Below, piece after piece: positions 16,476-25,897 of a stretch of DNA of 64,000 nt. The stretch's first letter is position 1. Every line of letters begins with the position of its first letter. The notes beneath the pieces are model-generated. The model did not search any database and was not told the DNA's origin. It worked only from the letters and a program-made list of their open reading frames with translations. The position numbers were made by a program, and so were the translations under genes. The stretch spans positions 248,001 to 312,000 of the forward strand of contig NZ_JAGHKO010000024.1 of assembly GCF_017742245.1 (NCBI RefSeq), given 5' to 3'. Origin of the DNA: Niastella soli (GTDB lineage: Bacteria; Bacteroidota; Bacteroidia; Chitinophagales; Chitinophagaceae).

Positions 16476-19400
16476 ATGTACGTTGCCAACACGCACCTGA
16501 AACCGGTAATTGGGATCGATATTCACTTTGTGAACACACCCATCCCGTTTATTCCGCTTCCACATCCATACATCGGCCTGGTAATTGATCCCTTCGATTA
16601 TATTCCTTTTATTGGCGCTACCGTAAAAGTAAATCATGTGCCACGTGGCAACACCGACACGAGTGGCATGATCATTACTTTTATTCATATTCCTTTCGGT
16701 ATAGGTTTTTCACTAATGCCCATCATTGGGCACGACAGCCAGAATTTCTTTGGCAGCAAAACCGTGTCGGTTGATGGGGCGCCCATGAGTGGGGCGGGGT
16801 ATATGCTTATGACGTGTAATGATATTGGTATCCCGTTGTCATTCCGCCCGGGAAAAAAATTCAAACCTATTCCCTCTATATATCTTCCCACTTCCTTTTG
16901 TATTCCGCTGCAATGGGGCAAGCCGGTATTGGTAGGGGGGCCGCTGGTGCCAAACTTCAGCCTCATGGCTTTATTAAAAGCCTTTGCCTTTGGTTCTTTC
17001 CTTAAAATATTTGGCAAACTGGGTGGCAAGCTGTTGAAAGCTTTAAACCATAAGGTACTGAAGAAATTCCCGTCTACTAAAAAGCTCGGCAATATGCTTT
17101 GTAAAATGGGCTTTGAACCGGTAGACCTTATCAGCGGACGCGTGAATTATGAATACACCGATTTTGAACTGCCCGGCCCTATTCCTTTAAAATGGACACG
17201 CAACTGGGATAGCGATTCATCTATTCAGGGGCAGCTGGGACATGGCGTGCATCTTAGCTACGATCGTTGCATACAAATCTGGCCCGAGGAAGGCTGTATG
17301 TCTGTAACCATGGCCGACGGCCGCCTGGTAGTATTACCCTTGCTGTTTTATGGCGAAAGCTATTATCATCCGCAGGAAAAAATATCACTCCATCGTAAAC
17401 AAAATGGTCATTTTTTACTGGAAGACTTTGATGAATCCCTGTATTATCACTTCAATCACCAGCATCAATCACAGCGTTGGCAGTTGTCGTTTATTGAAAA
17501 CTATAGCGGCAATCGAATACAGTTGCATTATACAGGCGGATACATCTCAGCCATAACAGATTCCGCCGGCAGGCAACTTCTTTTACAATTAGATAAAAAA
17601 CACCGCATCAGCGCTGTTGAGGTAAGACATCGCGCAGTACAACAACAACTGGTAAGCTATCAGTATAACGACGATGGTGACCTGATCACTATCTGCGATG
17701 CATTGGACCAGCCGGTAACCATCGAGTACCAGGACCACCTGATGGTAAAAAAGACCGACCGTAACGGGCAAAACTTTTATTGGGAATACGACGCCGAACA
17801 ACGATGCGTGCATACCTGGGGCGATGGCGGTATCCTGGAAGGTTTCATTGAATACTTCAAAGGTTATAACCTGGTCACAAATTCTCTTGGAGAAACCACC
17901 ACCTATTATTTCGATGAAAATAATTTGTGTGTTCAGGAAACCGATCACTATGGCAATCACCAATACACAGAATATACAGAAGATTTTGAATTATACCGGG
18001 AAATAGATGAAGCCGGGAATATAACCGGTTATGCATATGACGAAAAGAACAGGGTAAAAGAACAAACAGACCCCGACGGTACCGTTATTCAATATTATTA
18101 CAATGCTTACAACCAGATAGAACTTATAATATTCCCCAATGGCACCAGTGAAACCTATGGTTATGATGCAATGCGGCGGTTGAGCTTTATCAATCGCGCC
18201 AACGGGCTTACATTAGCATACGAATACAATGACGAAGGGCAACTGGAGAGCATAATTCAAAAAGGCGGTGTCAAGACCCAATTGAGGTATGATGAAGATG
18301 ATAACCTTATCTCCATGCAATTGCCTGATGGCACAACAGCAACCTGGAAATATGACGCCCTTGGCCGTTGCATACAAAGCAGCAATGGTGCCGGTGAAAT
18401 GCGGTTTCTTGAATACGATGCCCTAAGCAGGGTACGGACCATTCACCTGCCAAATGGCAAGTTGATAAAAAGAGAATACAATGCTTACGATGAAGTAATT
18501 CGTGAAACTGATAATCATAGCACAGTACAGTATGAATACACGCCGCTGGGGAATGTAAAAAAACGAATAGAACAAAACAAAGAACTGAGTTTTATATACG
18601 ATACGGAAGAACGATTGCAGGCTGTGATCAATGAAGCAGGCCGGCGATATCTATTTGATTACAATAAACGGGGAGAAGTGATTGCCGAAAAAGGTTTCGA
18701 CGGTTTACTTAGAAAATACGATCGGGACCCTACAGGCAAAGTAATACAAATAAACCGTGCGGGCAACCGTTTTACTAAATATGAATACGACGCCAATGGA
18801 CGCATAACCAGGGCAGAATACCATGATGGCAGCTGGGCTTTTTATAGTTATGATCCCAATGGAGAATTAAAGGAAGCGAGCAATGAGCATTGCACCATTC
18901 GATACACCAGGAACAAACAAGACCAACTGATAGTAGAAGAACAAGATGGGTATAAGGTGTTCAGTGAGTTTGATAAACTAGGCAATCGTACCCGCGTACA
19001 CACCAGCCTGGGGGCTGATATACAATTCGAACTGAACAATGTAGGACTGGCTACCGCTGTGCGGGCAACGGTTATGGCGCACTCGGATGTACAGGCCAAG
19101 TGGAAGGCGCAAATGAAATACAATCAAACCGGCAATGAGCTGGAAAGATCATTACCCGGTGACCTGATCAGCGAATGGAAATATGACCAGGCGAACCGGC
19201 CGGGTGAACATAAAGTAAGCAGACGGGGGATGGTACAATCCTGGAAAAAATATACCTGGGTAGCTGATGAGCGGCTTACCAATATTTTTGACGCCCTGGC
19301 ACAAACCAATACCGGTTTCAAACATAATGCAACCGGCAACCTGATCTTTGCGCAGTATGCCGACCAGAAGCAACACCGTGCGGTTGATGACACCGGTAAC

Positions 19401-20576
19401 ATTTATGAAACAGCAGCAAAAACAGATCGCAAATACAATGGCGCCGGTGCGCCGCTGGAAACCGAAAAACATATTTATAGATACGATGAAGAAGGCAACC
19501 TGATAAGCAAAACAGAAAAAGCTACCCAGAAAAAAACAGGGTATGAATGGGATGCTGCTGGTCTGTTGAAAAAAGTTATCCGTCCAGATAAATTGCCCGT
19601 CACATTTACATATGATGCACTGGGCAGACGTATATCCAAAACCTTTGATGGGAAAATTACCCGCTGGTTGTGGGATGATGAAGTGGCCATTCAGGAGTGG
19701 AGCTATGATGAACAGACAAAACCAACAGCCCTAGTGAATGAATGGGGCGACATGATCTATGACAAAGAAGAACCCAATCCGATCAATACAGCAGACGTAA
19801 AAGGAACTACCTGGGTATACGAACACGAAAGCTTTGTGCCCTGTGCAAAAATTGAAGATGGCGTAACCTACAGCATCATCTGCGATTTTCTGGGAACGCC
19901 CGCTGTTGCCTTCAACGAAAATGGGGAAAAAGTATGGGAAGGAGTGATGGATATTTACGGTAGAGCCAAAACGCTGATCGGAAACAAAAATTTTATACCT
20001 TTCCGGTACCAGGGACAGTATGAAGATGCAGAGACTGGCTTGTATTATAACCGGTTCCGGTATTATAGTCCGGAAGAAGGTCTTTACATCAGCCAGGATC
20101 CCATTGGGTTACATGCAGGCTGTAATTTCTATGCCTATGTGCCGGATGTGAATTTCTGGGTTGATGTGTTTGGTTTGATCAAGGGTGGCTCGCATTACCG
20201 GGTAAGAAAATATAATACCGGTGGCGAGGTGAACCACTTCCCGGCATGGGCTTCTTATAAGAAATTGCGGAGAACCATGCCTAATCTTCCCGGAAGAGGT
20301 TCCGGGCCTACGGTATGGATGACCTATGCAGACCACCGGAATACTGCCAGTTGCGGCTCCGGTCATGGCGCTGCTGCCTGGCGTGCCAGACAAAACCGAC
20401 ATATACGCGCTGGAAGATGGGCCGCCGCTATGGAAATGGATATTGATGATATAGTAACTACCCTTAACTTAGGTAAAAAGTATAAAAGAGGATTAAGGGA
20501 AGGTATAGGACACGCCTATAAACTGGGCCTGATCTCAAAAGCAGATAAACAAAGATTGAAAGCTAAATGTAAGTAA
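16476..20576 (+). CDS. PAAR-Rhs polymorphic toxin with nuclease-like C-terminal tip
   Basis: 1366 residues. Residues 1-155 form a PAAR-like tip region ('GHDSQNFFGSKTVSVDGAPM', then 'GYMLMTCNDIGIP'), followed by hydrophobic helices (160-190) and the Rhs entry domain 'EPVDLISGRVNYEYTDFELP'. About 900 residues of YD/Rhs repeats (for example 'YDALGRCIQSSNG', 'YEYDANGRITRAEYHDGSW') form the cocoon. The Rhs end is 'FRYYSPEEGLYISQDPIGL', with a second 'DVNFWVDVFGL' at 1224-1234 as likely autocleavage site. The remaining 132 residues (1235-1366, bases 20178-20573) are the variable toxin: 'GGEVNHFPAW', 'GSGPTVWMTYADHRNTASCG' and 'RQNRHIRAGRW', resembling HNH/Endonuclease VII-type toxin tips. Delivered by VgrG at 12513. 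Confidence 0.9.
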   Translation: MYVANTHLKPVIGIDIHFVNTPIPFIPLPHPYIGLVIDPFDYIPFIGATVKVNHVPRGNTDTSGMIITFIHIPFGIGFSLMPIIGHDSQNFFGSKTVSVDGAPMSGAGYMLMTCNDIGIPLSFRPGKKFKPIPSIYLPTSFCIPLQWGKPVLVGGPLVPNFSLMALLKAFAFGSFLKIFGKLGGKLLKALNHKVLKKFPSTKKLGNMLCKMGFEPVDLISGRVNYEYTDFELPGPIPLKWTRNWDSDSSIQGQLGHGVHLSYDRCIQIWPEEGCMSVTMADGRLVVLPLLFYGESYYHPQEKISLHRKQNGHFLLEDFDESLYYHFNHQHQSQRWQLSFIENYSGNRIQLHYTGGYISAITDSAGRQLLLQLDKKHRISAVEVRHRAVQQQLVSYQYNDDGDLITICDALDQPVTIEYQDHLMVKKTDRNGQNFYWEYDAEQRCVHTWGDGGILEGFIEYFKGYNLVTNSLGETTTYYFDENNLCVQETDHYGNHQYTEYTEDFELYREIDEAGNITGYAYDEKNRVKEQTDPDGTVIQYYYNAYNQIELIIFPNGTSETYGYDAMRRLSFINRANGLTLAYEYNDEGQLESIIQKGGVKTQLRYDEDDNLISMQLPDGTTATWKYDALGRCIQSSNGAGEMRFLEYDALSRVRTIHLPNGKLIKREYNAYDEVIRETDNHSTVQYEYTPLGNVKKRIEQNKELSFIYDTEERLQAVINEAGRRYLFDYNKRGEVIAEKGFDGLLRKYDRDPTGKVIQINRAGNRFTKYEYDANGRITRAEYHDGSWAFYSYDPNGELKEASNEHCTIRYTRNKQDQLIVEEQDGYKVFSEFDKLGNRTRVHTSLGADIQFELNNVGLATAVRATVMAHSDVQAKWKAQMKYNQTGNELERSLPGDLISEWKYDQANRPGEHKVSRRGMVQSWKKYTWVADERLTNIFDALAQTNTGFKHNATGNLIFAQYADQKQHRAVDDTGNIYETAAKTDRKYNGAGAPLETEKHIYRYDEEGNLISKTEKATQKKTGYEWDAAGLLKKVIRPDKLPVTFTYDALGRRISKTFDGKITRWLWDDEVAIQEWSYDEQTKPTALVNEWGDMIYDKEEPNPINTADVKGTTWVYEHESFVPCAKIEDGVTYSIICDFLGTPAVAFNENGEKVWEGVMDIYGRAKTLIGNKNFIPFRYQGQYEDAETGLYYNRFRYYSPEEGLYISQDPIGLHAGCNFYAYVPDVNFWVDVFGLIKGGSHYRVRKYNTGGEVNHFPAWASYKKLRRTMPNLPGRGSGPTVWMTYADHRNTASCGSGHGAAAWRARQNRHIRAGRWAAAMEMDIDDIVTTLNLGKKYKRGLREGIGHAYKLGLISKADKQRLKAKCK

Positions 20577-20579
20577 CAG

Positions 20580-20996
20580 ATGAAAAATGTAATCAAACCC
20601 TTCAAAGGACTTGGCAATCTCGAATTCGGCATGACGCTGAAACAAGTACAGGATATGGTTAATATTCATGAAAGCGAAGAAACCGATAAATACCTTAAGG
20701 AGACAAAGGTCTACGGTGATAAAACATACTATGTATTCAATAAAGATATTCTGGTAACCTTTGAAATGCATTACCAGGATGGGGTGTATTTCAATGATGT
20801 TGACATTTTTAATACGAAAGACATTGAAGCGCTCTTAAAAGGTTTTAAGTATGAAACCAAGAAAGATTACATCCATGTACAGGAAATAGGAATGATCCTG
20901 ATGAGCTTTAAAAAGAAAGATCTGACCAAAAGGGAATTATGGTTCTACTCCAAAGAAATGATCACAGAATTGGAAACCTTTCTTGATGTTGTATAA
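20580..20996 (+). CDS. Candidate immunity protein 1 for the Rhs toxin
   Basis: 138 residues, starting 3 nt after the Rhs stop, so translation is probably coupled. Cytoplasmic, acidic/basic mixed: 'FKGLGNLEFGMTLKQVQDMV' opens the protein (a phrase common in small bacterial proteins that respond to 'GxxxxGMs' patterns), then 'KTYYVFNKDILVTFEMHYQD' and 'MILMSFKKKDLTKRELWFYS'. Compact alpha/beta. No family name that I can give with certainty. The immediate position after the toxin is the classical place of the cognate immunity gene. Confidence 0.6.
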   Translation: MKNVIKPFKGLGNLEFGMTLKQVQDMVNIHESEETDKYLKETKVYGDKTYYVFNKDILVTFEMHYQDGVYFNDVDIFNTKDIEALLKGFKYETKKDYIHVQEIGMILMSFKKKDLTKRELWFYSKEMITELETFLDVV

Positions 20997-20998
20997 AT

Positions 20999-21559
20999 AT
21001 GAATATTCAAACTGAGTTAAAAGATAAGGTCAGACAGGGATTTCCGGAAGGGTTTCCCTTTCCTGCAGAACTGGAAATGTTATGTGATTGGGTTACAACA
21101 AATGGTTTCCCCATCAGCGGCTATTTCAGGATCTTTGAGAACGAAGATAAAGAAGCCATCACTTTTTGGATGGGCTTTAACAATGTGAACGATCATTTTG
21201 GTGTTTTTGGCAAAAGCGCTGATGGATCAATGTATGCACTGTGGCGCGATGATGCCCAAAACACTTATAAGGTCGTTCACATGGGCTCTGAAGGAGATGA
21301 GCGCCTGGTATTAGCAAATAATTTCACCGACTTTCTACGACTGCTGGCTATTGGTTATGATGAGATTGGTTTTTGCGACCTCAGCCTGCCGCCAGAAGAA
21401 AATGAGGGATACGATCCCGACACCGTGAATCCCCGTTTCAGTGAATGGGTAAAAACTACCTTCAACGTTACTATTCCACGAACAGGCGATGAAATAGTGA
21501 ACGTTTATGATAAATCATTCGATAACTGGGTGGAAGACCAGCTCGATGAATATTCCTGA
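20999..21559 (+). CDS. SMI1/KNR4-like (SUKH) protein, candidate immunity protein 2
   Basis: 186 residues, 2 nt after the previous stop. The segment 'LVLANNFTDFLRLLAIGYDE' resembles the C-terminal motif of SUKH-superfamily proteins (SMI1/KNR4), which are very common immunity proteins for nuclease toxins. The N-terminal part 'FPFPAELEMLCDWVTTNGFP' and 'GSMYALWRDD' also fit (SUKH proteins often have 'dG.g..allwly'). Together with the preceding gene this gives two possible immunity factors for one toxin. Confidence 0.65.
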   Translation: MNIQTELKDKVRQGFPEGFPFPAELEMLCDWVTTNGFPISGYFRIFENEDKEAITFWMGFNNVNDHFGVFGKSADGSMYALWRDDAQNTYKVVHMGSEGDERLVLANNFTDFLRLLAIGYDEIGFCDLSLPPEENEGYDPDTVNPRFSEWVKTTFNVTIPRTGDEIVNVYDKSFDNWVEDQLDEYS

Positions 21560-21649
21560 TCCGACTCGGAAGATCAACTGCCAGGTTACAATAAATGGGA
21601 AGTAAGAAGTAGAAAATATGAAATTGAAGAGCTTCTTACTTCTTATTTC

Positions 21650-22093
21650 CTAACTCTCTATCTTCTTCTTCTCGTCAAAATATTTATCAACCGACCAGGG
21701 TCCGTTACCTGCTATCAGGAAGTAAATAAGTCCGGCCAAACAAAGTAAGGTTATACCCATTTCCTGAAACGGCCGGAACATGGATTGATTAACAAAGAAA
21801 ATAGCACCGATCAATATTGGTATCTGCATAATACAGGCTGCACGAGTAAGCAGCCCTACTGCCAGCATAAGTCCACCTACCAGGTGAGCGAAAACAATAT
21901 AGTGGCCCAATAAACTCAAAGAAAAATAACTGTTTGGTAAGAAGGTTCCCATACGGCCGATCATAGCACTCATGTTGTAGAGAAATTCAATCCCTTTATA
22001 ACACAGAAATATGCCTAGGGCGAAGCGAAAAATATCTGCCCATTTGGGATGGTGCCTGTCACCCCAAAACTCAAGTCGTTGTAAGAGGTTCAT
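21650..22093 (-). CDS. DoxX-family membrane protein
   Basis: 147 residues with four hydrophobic segments (about 20-40, 58-83, 87-104, 110-130). 'KWADIFRFALGIFLCYKGIE' and 'AHLVGGLMLAVGLLTRAACI' fit the DoxX pattern. Membrane proteins of this group are linked to redox/thiol stress in some bacteria, but the role here is unknown. It is convergent with the immunity genes and marks the right border of the T6SS locus. Confidence 0.8.
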   Translation of the reverse strand: MNLLQRLEFWGDRHHPKWADIFRFALGIFLCYKGIEFLYNMSAMIGRMGTFLPNSYFSLSLLGHYIVFAHLVGGLMLAVGLLTRAACIMQIPILIGAIFFVNQSMFRPFQEMGITLLCLAGLIYFLIAGNGPWSVDKYFDEKKKIES

Positions 22094-22183
22094 TCGGCAA
22101 AATTTAGATTAATAAAGAAAGAGCGCTATAAAGGTAGCATTATTTTTACACCTGCGTCAGCAACCCCAGAAAGGCTATAAAAT

Positions 22184-22213
22184 GACAACCCCGACACTGT
22201 GGTCGGGGTTGCC
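22184..22213 (-). terminator. Terminator after the 161-residue gene
   Basis: Reverse-strand hairpin: arms gcaaccccgac and gtcggggttgt around a 6-nt loop, followed on that strand by cattttat. Lies 29-58 nt beyond the stop of the gene at 22242-22727. Confidence 0.7.
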
Positions 22214-22241
22214 CTATTCTTTAAAACAATTAATTCAATGT

Positions 22242-22727
22242 TTAAACGGAAACTGTAGCTCCTTTATGAGAGAATAACGAATCGAATATTTGCATTCCAG
22301 CCATTTTAAGTTTGGTAGGGAAAGAACTGTTGAGATTACCGGTGTAATCAACATACTTCACCACTACTTTGATCATGATCATCGGCTCGTTCTTCGCTTT
22401 TTCCTGGCGGGCGGGGGAGGCGGCCAACAAATTTTCCAGCTGGTCAGCATCCTCGATAATAAACCCTTTACCCTGAATTTTCAAACGATAGGCGATGCCT
22501 TTCTTAAAAAATTCCATTCTAACGGGAAATTCCTTGTCAAATGCTTCAATATCCTGGGCCGGTTTAGGGATAGCAAACCTGATCTCATCACCATCCTCAT
22601 TCAGCTCCATTTCAGTAACCAGGTGATTCGGCAATTTGAACAAAGAGTCATTTTCAGCAAAAAACAAAGCGCTGTTCAGTTCCATCAATTTCCTCTTTAA
22701 CAACTTACCGGGTAAATTAGAATTCAT
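22242..22727 (-). CDS. Hypothetical protein, possibly FMN-binding split-barrel
   Basis: 161 residues, no signal. The order 'ALFFAENDSLFKLPNHLVTE', 'GDEIRFAIPKPAQDIEAFDK' and 'EFPVRMEFFKKGIAYRLKIQ' followed by GKGFIIED is compatible with the beta-strand order of pyridoxamine-phosphate-oxidase-like (split barrel) proteins. This is a topological impression rather than a motif match. It is a single-gene unit with its own terminator. Confidence 0.5.
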   Translation of the reverse strand: MNSNLPGKLLKRKLMELNSALFFAENDSLFKLPNHLVTEMELNEDGDEIRFAIPKPAQDIEAFDKEFPVRMEFFKKGIAYRLKIQGKGFIIEDADQLENLLAASPARQEKAKNEPMIMIKVVVKYVDYTGNLNSSFPTKLKMAGMQIFDSLFSHKGATVSV

Positions 22728-22969
22728 AGTATCCGTTTTATATTATAGAATAGAAAACTCAGTATGGATTACACACTAATGTGGCTTGAGTCCGAAAATA
22801 CCCAATCGCCATACCATATTCCTGATGAATGATTCTTAATGCGTTAGTGCAGGCACATCAAGAATGCTGTCCCATAACTGGACAAGTTTTTCCAAATTTG
22901 ACATTCCTTACACACGACCGTTGGATTACCCGGCAATAAAAAAAATGTAGATAGAATAAACTGGATTTA

Positions 22970-23272
22970 TCAGACCTGTGAACCTTTTATCAGAACAACT
23001 GATCTTACAGATTGCTCTTTGAGATGTAGATAGCTTTTACGTGTTTCGTCCTGTTGATACTGCTCAAGACCCTGCTCATTTTCAAAAGCTACCAGGTGGA
23101 TTTCGAATGGTGGTTCTATTGAGTTATCTACAAATGTACTACTTGTTGGCCGAATTCTTAAAAGAAGTTGACCCTTATATTTCCACAAAAGGGGGAGAAC
23201 GATGTTCTCAAATTCAAAGAATGCATCTTCATGTCCTTCTTTTATATAGATCAGCTGTGTTAGATAGATCAT
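22970..23272 (-). CDS. DUF1330-like small protein
   Basis: 100 residues. The start 'MIYLTQLIYIKEGHEDAFFE' and 'FENEQGLEQYQQDETRKSYL' fit a dimeric alpha/beta (ferredoxin-like) DUF1330/ABM-type domain. Function unknown. Divergent from the sensor kinase gene that follows. Confidence 0.65.
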   Translation of the reverse strand: MIYLTQLIYIKEGHEDAFFEFENIVLPLLWKYKGQLLLRIRPTSSTFVDNSIEPPFEIHLVAFENEQGLEQYQQDETRKSYLHLKEQSVRSVVLIKGSQV

Positions 23273-23433
23273 TTTTTAGGGTTTTCTGCAAGATACCGTT
23301 GAAAGCTGGGTTAAAACTGCGTATTTTTCACCTATTCTCAGACTAGTATTTTGTTAAAGCCCTTCAAGCTAACCATCTTTAAAAATATTATGCCAGCCAA
23401 TAAACATTGCGGTTAGTAGGCAGTCTATGTAAA

Positions 23434-24501
23434 ATGACCCCGCGTATGACCGCCAATCCAGCGTTTATTGTATCATCACGCATCAATCTGGTACTCCTTA
23501 CGTCTTTGGCTATTACTTTATTGATCTCCCTGCCACGGTTATTACTATGGCAACGGTTAACACAGGGAAGGGGTTCTTTTGAAACCAATGTGGCAGAGCT
23601 ATCATTAAGAGCACTTTACATATTTCTTACTTCCATTGTGTATTTTTTTATCCATTTTCAAACGCACAGTAGTAAGATCGGCTTTGTAACTATAAACTAT
23701 AACAGTTTTTGGCAACGCACCTTAATAAGCATTGCCATTTTTTTTATCCTCGATCAACTGCTGCTTCACTTTCATATGATTTTATTTTCTCCCAGAACAA
23801 ACGCCCCCTTGTTTAAATTTCTTTTCAATATTAATATGGTGATCACTTTTATACTCACCATATTGTTTGCACAAATATTTCGTCTGTTACTGTATAACTA
23901 CCAAATGCGTTTATCAAATGCATCGTTGTTAAAAACAAATGCTGAAACAAAATTTGAAGTACTGAAGAACCAGGTAAACCCGCACTTCTTATTCAATTCA
24001 TTAAACACTATCAACTCATTGATCGTAACCGATCAACAGGCTGCGGTGCAATTCGTGAATAACATGTCTGAAGTATATCGATATGTATTAAAAAGCCATG
24101 AATTGAATTCTATTCCATTGCAGGAAGAGTTGCAGTTTATTACCGCATATACAGCAATGCTGAAAGGCCGGTATGGAAATAAAATGCAAATAGAAGTACA
24201 GGTGTCTTCTGTCTGGCAACTATACCGGGTCCCGCCAATGGCCTTGCAGATCCTGGTTGAAAACGCGGTAAAACATAATATAGCTTCACGCAACAGGCCC
24301 TTGCACATTCGCATTTTCACTACCGATGCAGCCGCCCTGGTAGTAACGAACAACCGTCAACAACGCCACCAGCTGTATCCTTCAACAGGGATAGGGTTGC
24401 AGAATTTAAATCAACGCTGTCAGTATCTGACAAATCACTCATTGACTATTCAACAAACCGAATCCAGTTTTTCAGTAACCATTCCTTTAATGAATGCATA
24501 G
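23434..24501 (+). CDS. LytS-type sensor histidine kinase
   Basis: 355 residues from ATG 23434; a TTG nine codons upstream is possible but less likely. Four hydrophobic segments (about 15-40, 55-75, 95-115, 125-150) form the membrane part. The His_kinase motif 'NQVNPHFLFNSLNTINSLI' carries the phosphorylated His, and the ATPase part shows 'ILVENAVKHNI' (N-box) and 'GIGLQNLNQRC' (G-box). Pairs with the response regulator 3 nt downstream. Signal unknown. Confidence 0.9.
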   Translation: MTPRMTANPAFIVSSRINLVLLTSLAITLLISLPRLLLWQRLTQGRGSFETNVAELSLRALYIFLTSIVYFFIHFQTHSSKIGFVTINYNSFWQRTLISIAIFFILDQLLLHFHMILFSPRTNAPLFKFLFNINMVITFILTILFAQIFRLLLYNYQMRLSNASLLKTNAETKFEVLKNQVNPHFLFNSLNTINSLIVTDQQAAVQFVNNMSEVYRYVLKSHELNSIPLQEELQFITAYTAMLKGRYGNKMQIEVQVSSVWQLYRVPPMALQILVENAVKHNIASRNRPLHIRIFTTDAAALVVTNNRQQRHQLYPSTGIGLQNLNQRCQYLTNHSLTIQQTESSFSVTIPLMNA

Positions 24502-24504
24502 ACC

Positions 24505-25257
24505 ATGAATATTGCAATTATAGAAGACGAAGAAAGGGCTGTTCATCAATTAAAAAGCCTGTTGCCCGAAATAATTCCAGCCGCCAATGTAGTAGCAGTT
24601 ATGGACACGGTGGAGGACTCGGTTTCCTGGATGCGCCAAGGAATAATCTTCCTGGACATTCACCTGGCCGACGGGGCCTGCTTTTCTATCTTTGAGCAAT
24701 GCAAGGTTGATGTGCCGGTCATCTTTACCACGGCCTATGATCAATACGCCATAAAGGCCTTTGAAGTGAACAGCATCGACTATCTATTAAAACCCGTAAG
24801 AAAAGAAAGACTACAGCAAGCACTGGATAAATTTCAACGTCTTAATACCAGCAGTCAACGGGCGGTTCCTAAACAACAATTACAACTAATAACCCGTGAA
24901 ATAACAAAAGCAACCAGTTACAAACGCCATTTCCTTATCCCCTATAAAGACCGCCTTATACCTGTATCCGCTGATGATTTTGCCTTTTTTGAAATAAAGG
25001 GTGGGGTAGTACGCGGTATTACATTCGATAAAAAGTACTGGCTGCTTGAAGAAAACCTCGATGAGCTGACAGATGAATTATGTCCCGGGGCATTTTACCG
25101 CGCCAACAGACAGTTCCTGGTAAGCCGTAGGGCCATAAAAGAAATTGAGTATTACTTCAACGGACGCTTTTGTCTGCATTTGTCACCCAACCCTGAAGAA
25201 CCCGTACTGGTCAGTAAAGCAAAGGCTGGTAAGTTTAAGGAATGGATGGTTGGATAA
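24505..25257 (+). CDS. LytTR-family response regulator
   Basis: 250 residues. Receiver domain (1-120): 'NIAIIEDEERA', phospho-acceptor Asp in 'IIFLDIHLADG', 'VIFTTAYDQYAIKAFEVNSI' and 'DYLLKP'. LytTR DNA-binding domain (about 145-250): 'FLIPYKDRLIPVSADDFAFF', 'FYRANRQFLVSRRAIKEIEY', 'PVLVSKAKAGKFKEWM'. Forms a two-gene operon with the kinase. Likely targets include the Spy-like gene that follows, but no repeat typical of a LytTR site was found there. Confidence 0.9.
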   Translation: MNIAIIEDEERAVHQLKSLLPEIIPAANVVAVMDTVEDSVSWMRQGIIFLDIHLADGACFSIFEQCKVDVPVIFTTAYDQYAIKAFEVNSIDYLLKPVRKERLQQALDKFQRLNTSSQRAVPKQQLQLITREITKATSYKRHFLIPYKDRLIPVSADDFAFFEIKGGVVRGITFDKKYWLLEENLDELTDELCPGAFYRANRQFLVSRRAIKEIEYYFNGRFCLHLSPNPEEPVLVSKAKAGKFKEWMVG

Positions 25258-25367
25258 GCCGTTATCCGCCGGGTTAAATATTCCAAACAGCCGATTAACG
25301 GTTAAATATGTCAGCTTAAGAGTATTGAGCTGATCTATACCATATGTAGACTGTATTTTGTATTAAA

Positions 25368-25760
25368 ATGGAAACCATCAATATGAAAAGGATCATCAAA
25401 ATCACTGCCATGCTGTCATTGGTTATACTGGCAACCCATGTATCGGCACAATCAAAAATGACTGAAGAACAAAAGGCTGAAGCCAAAGCCAGGTACCAGG
25501 AGTTAAAACAAAAATTAAATCTAACCGAAGATCAGTCAAAGAAAGTAGATGCTATAAACGCCTCCTGGTTTGAAGGATTAGCAGAGATAAAAAATTCGAA
25601 CGAGCCCAAAATGGCCAAGCGTAAAAAGCTCAAATCATTAAATGAAATGAAGAACAGGCAAATGAAGGACGTATTAACAAAAGAGCAATTTAAAACATAC
25701 CAGGAACAACAAAAGGAAATGAAAGAGGAGTTTAAACAAAGAAGAGCTAACCGTGAATAA
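25368..25760 (+). CDS. Spy/LTXXQ-like periplasmic protein
   Basis: 130 residues; the Met at residue 6 (MKRIIKITAMLSLV, ATG 25383) may be the true start. Signal peptide ends near 'THVSAQ'. The mature part is Lys/Glu-rich and helical with 'LKQKLNLTEDQSKKVDAINA' and 'MKDVLTKEQFKTYQEQQKEM', the LTxxQ motif of Spy/CpxP-like periplasmic chaperones. Downstream of the two-component pair, so perhaps a target of it. Confidence 0.75.
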   Translation: METINMKRIIKITAMLSLVILATHVSAQSKMTEEQKAEAKARYQELKQKLNLTEDQSKKVDAINASWFEGLAEIKNSNEPKMAKRKKLKSLNEMKNRQMKDVLTKEQFKTYQEQQKEMKEEFKQRRANRE

Positions 25761-25897
25761 TATGGCATTGGTGTGCCCGGGTGATCCACAACATGAAAAT
25801 TATCTTAAAACCAGCGCCCAGACTCACAAATGTTATCAAAACACTTAATCTTAACAATATTTAACATTAAGGAAATATAACTATAAGCCAATTCACT

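Noticed and set aside
16476-20576. Rhs repeats as a cell-surface YD-repeat adhesin
   Set aside because: There is no signal peptide, an N-terminal PAAR-like region is present and vgrG is upstream, so T6SS delivery is more likely.
23407-23433. TTG start for the sensor kinase
   Set aside because: Adds nine residues with no support; ATG 23434 gives a normal N-terminus.
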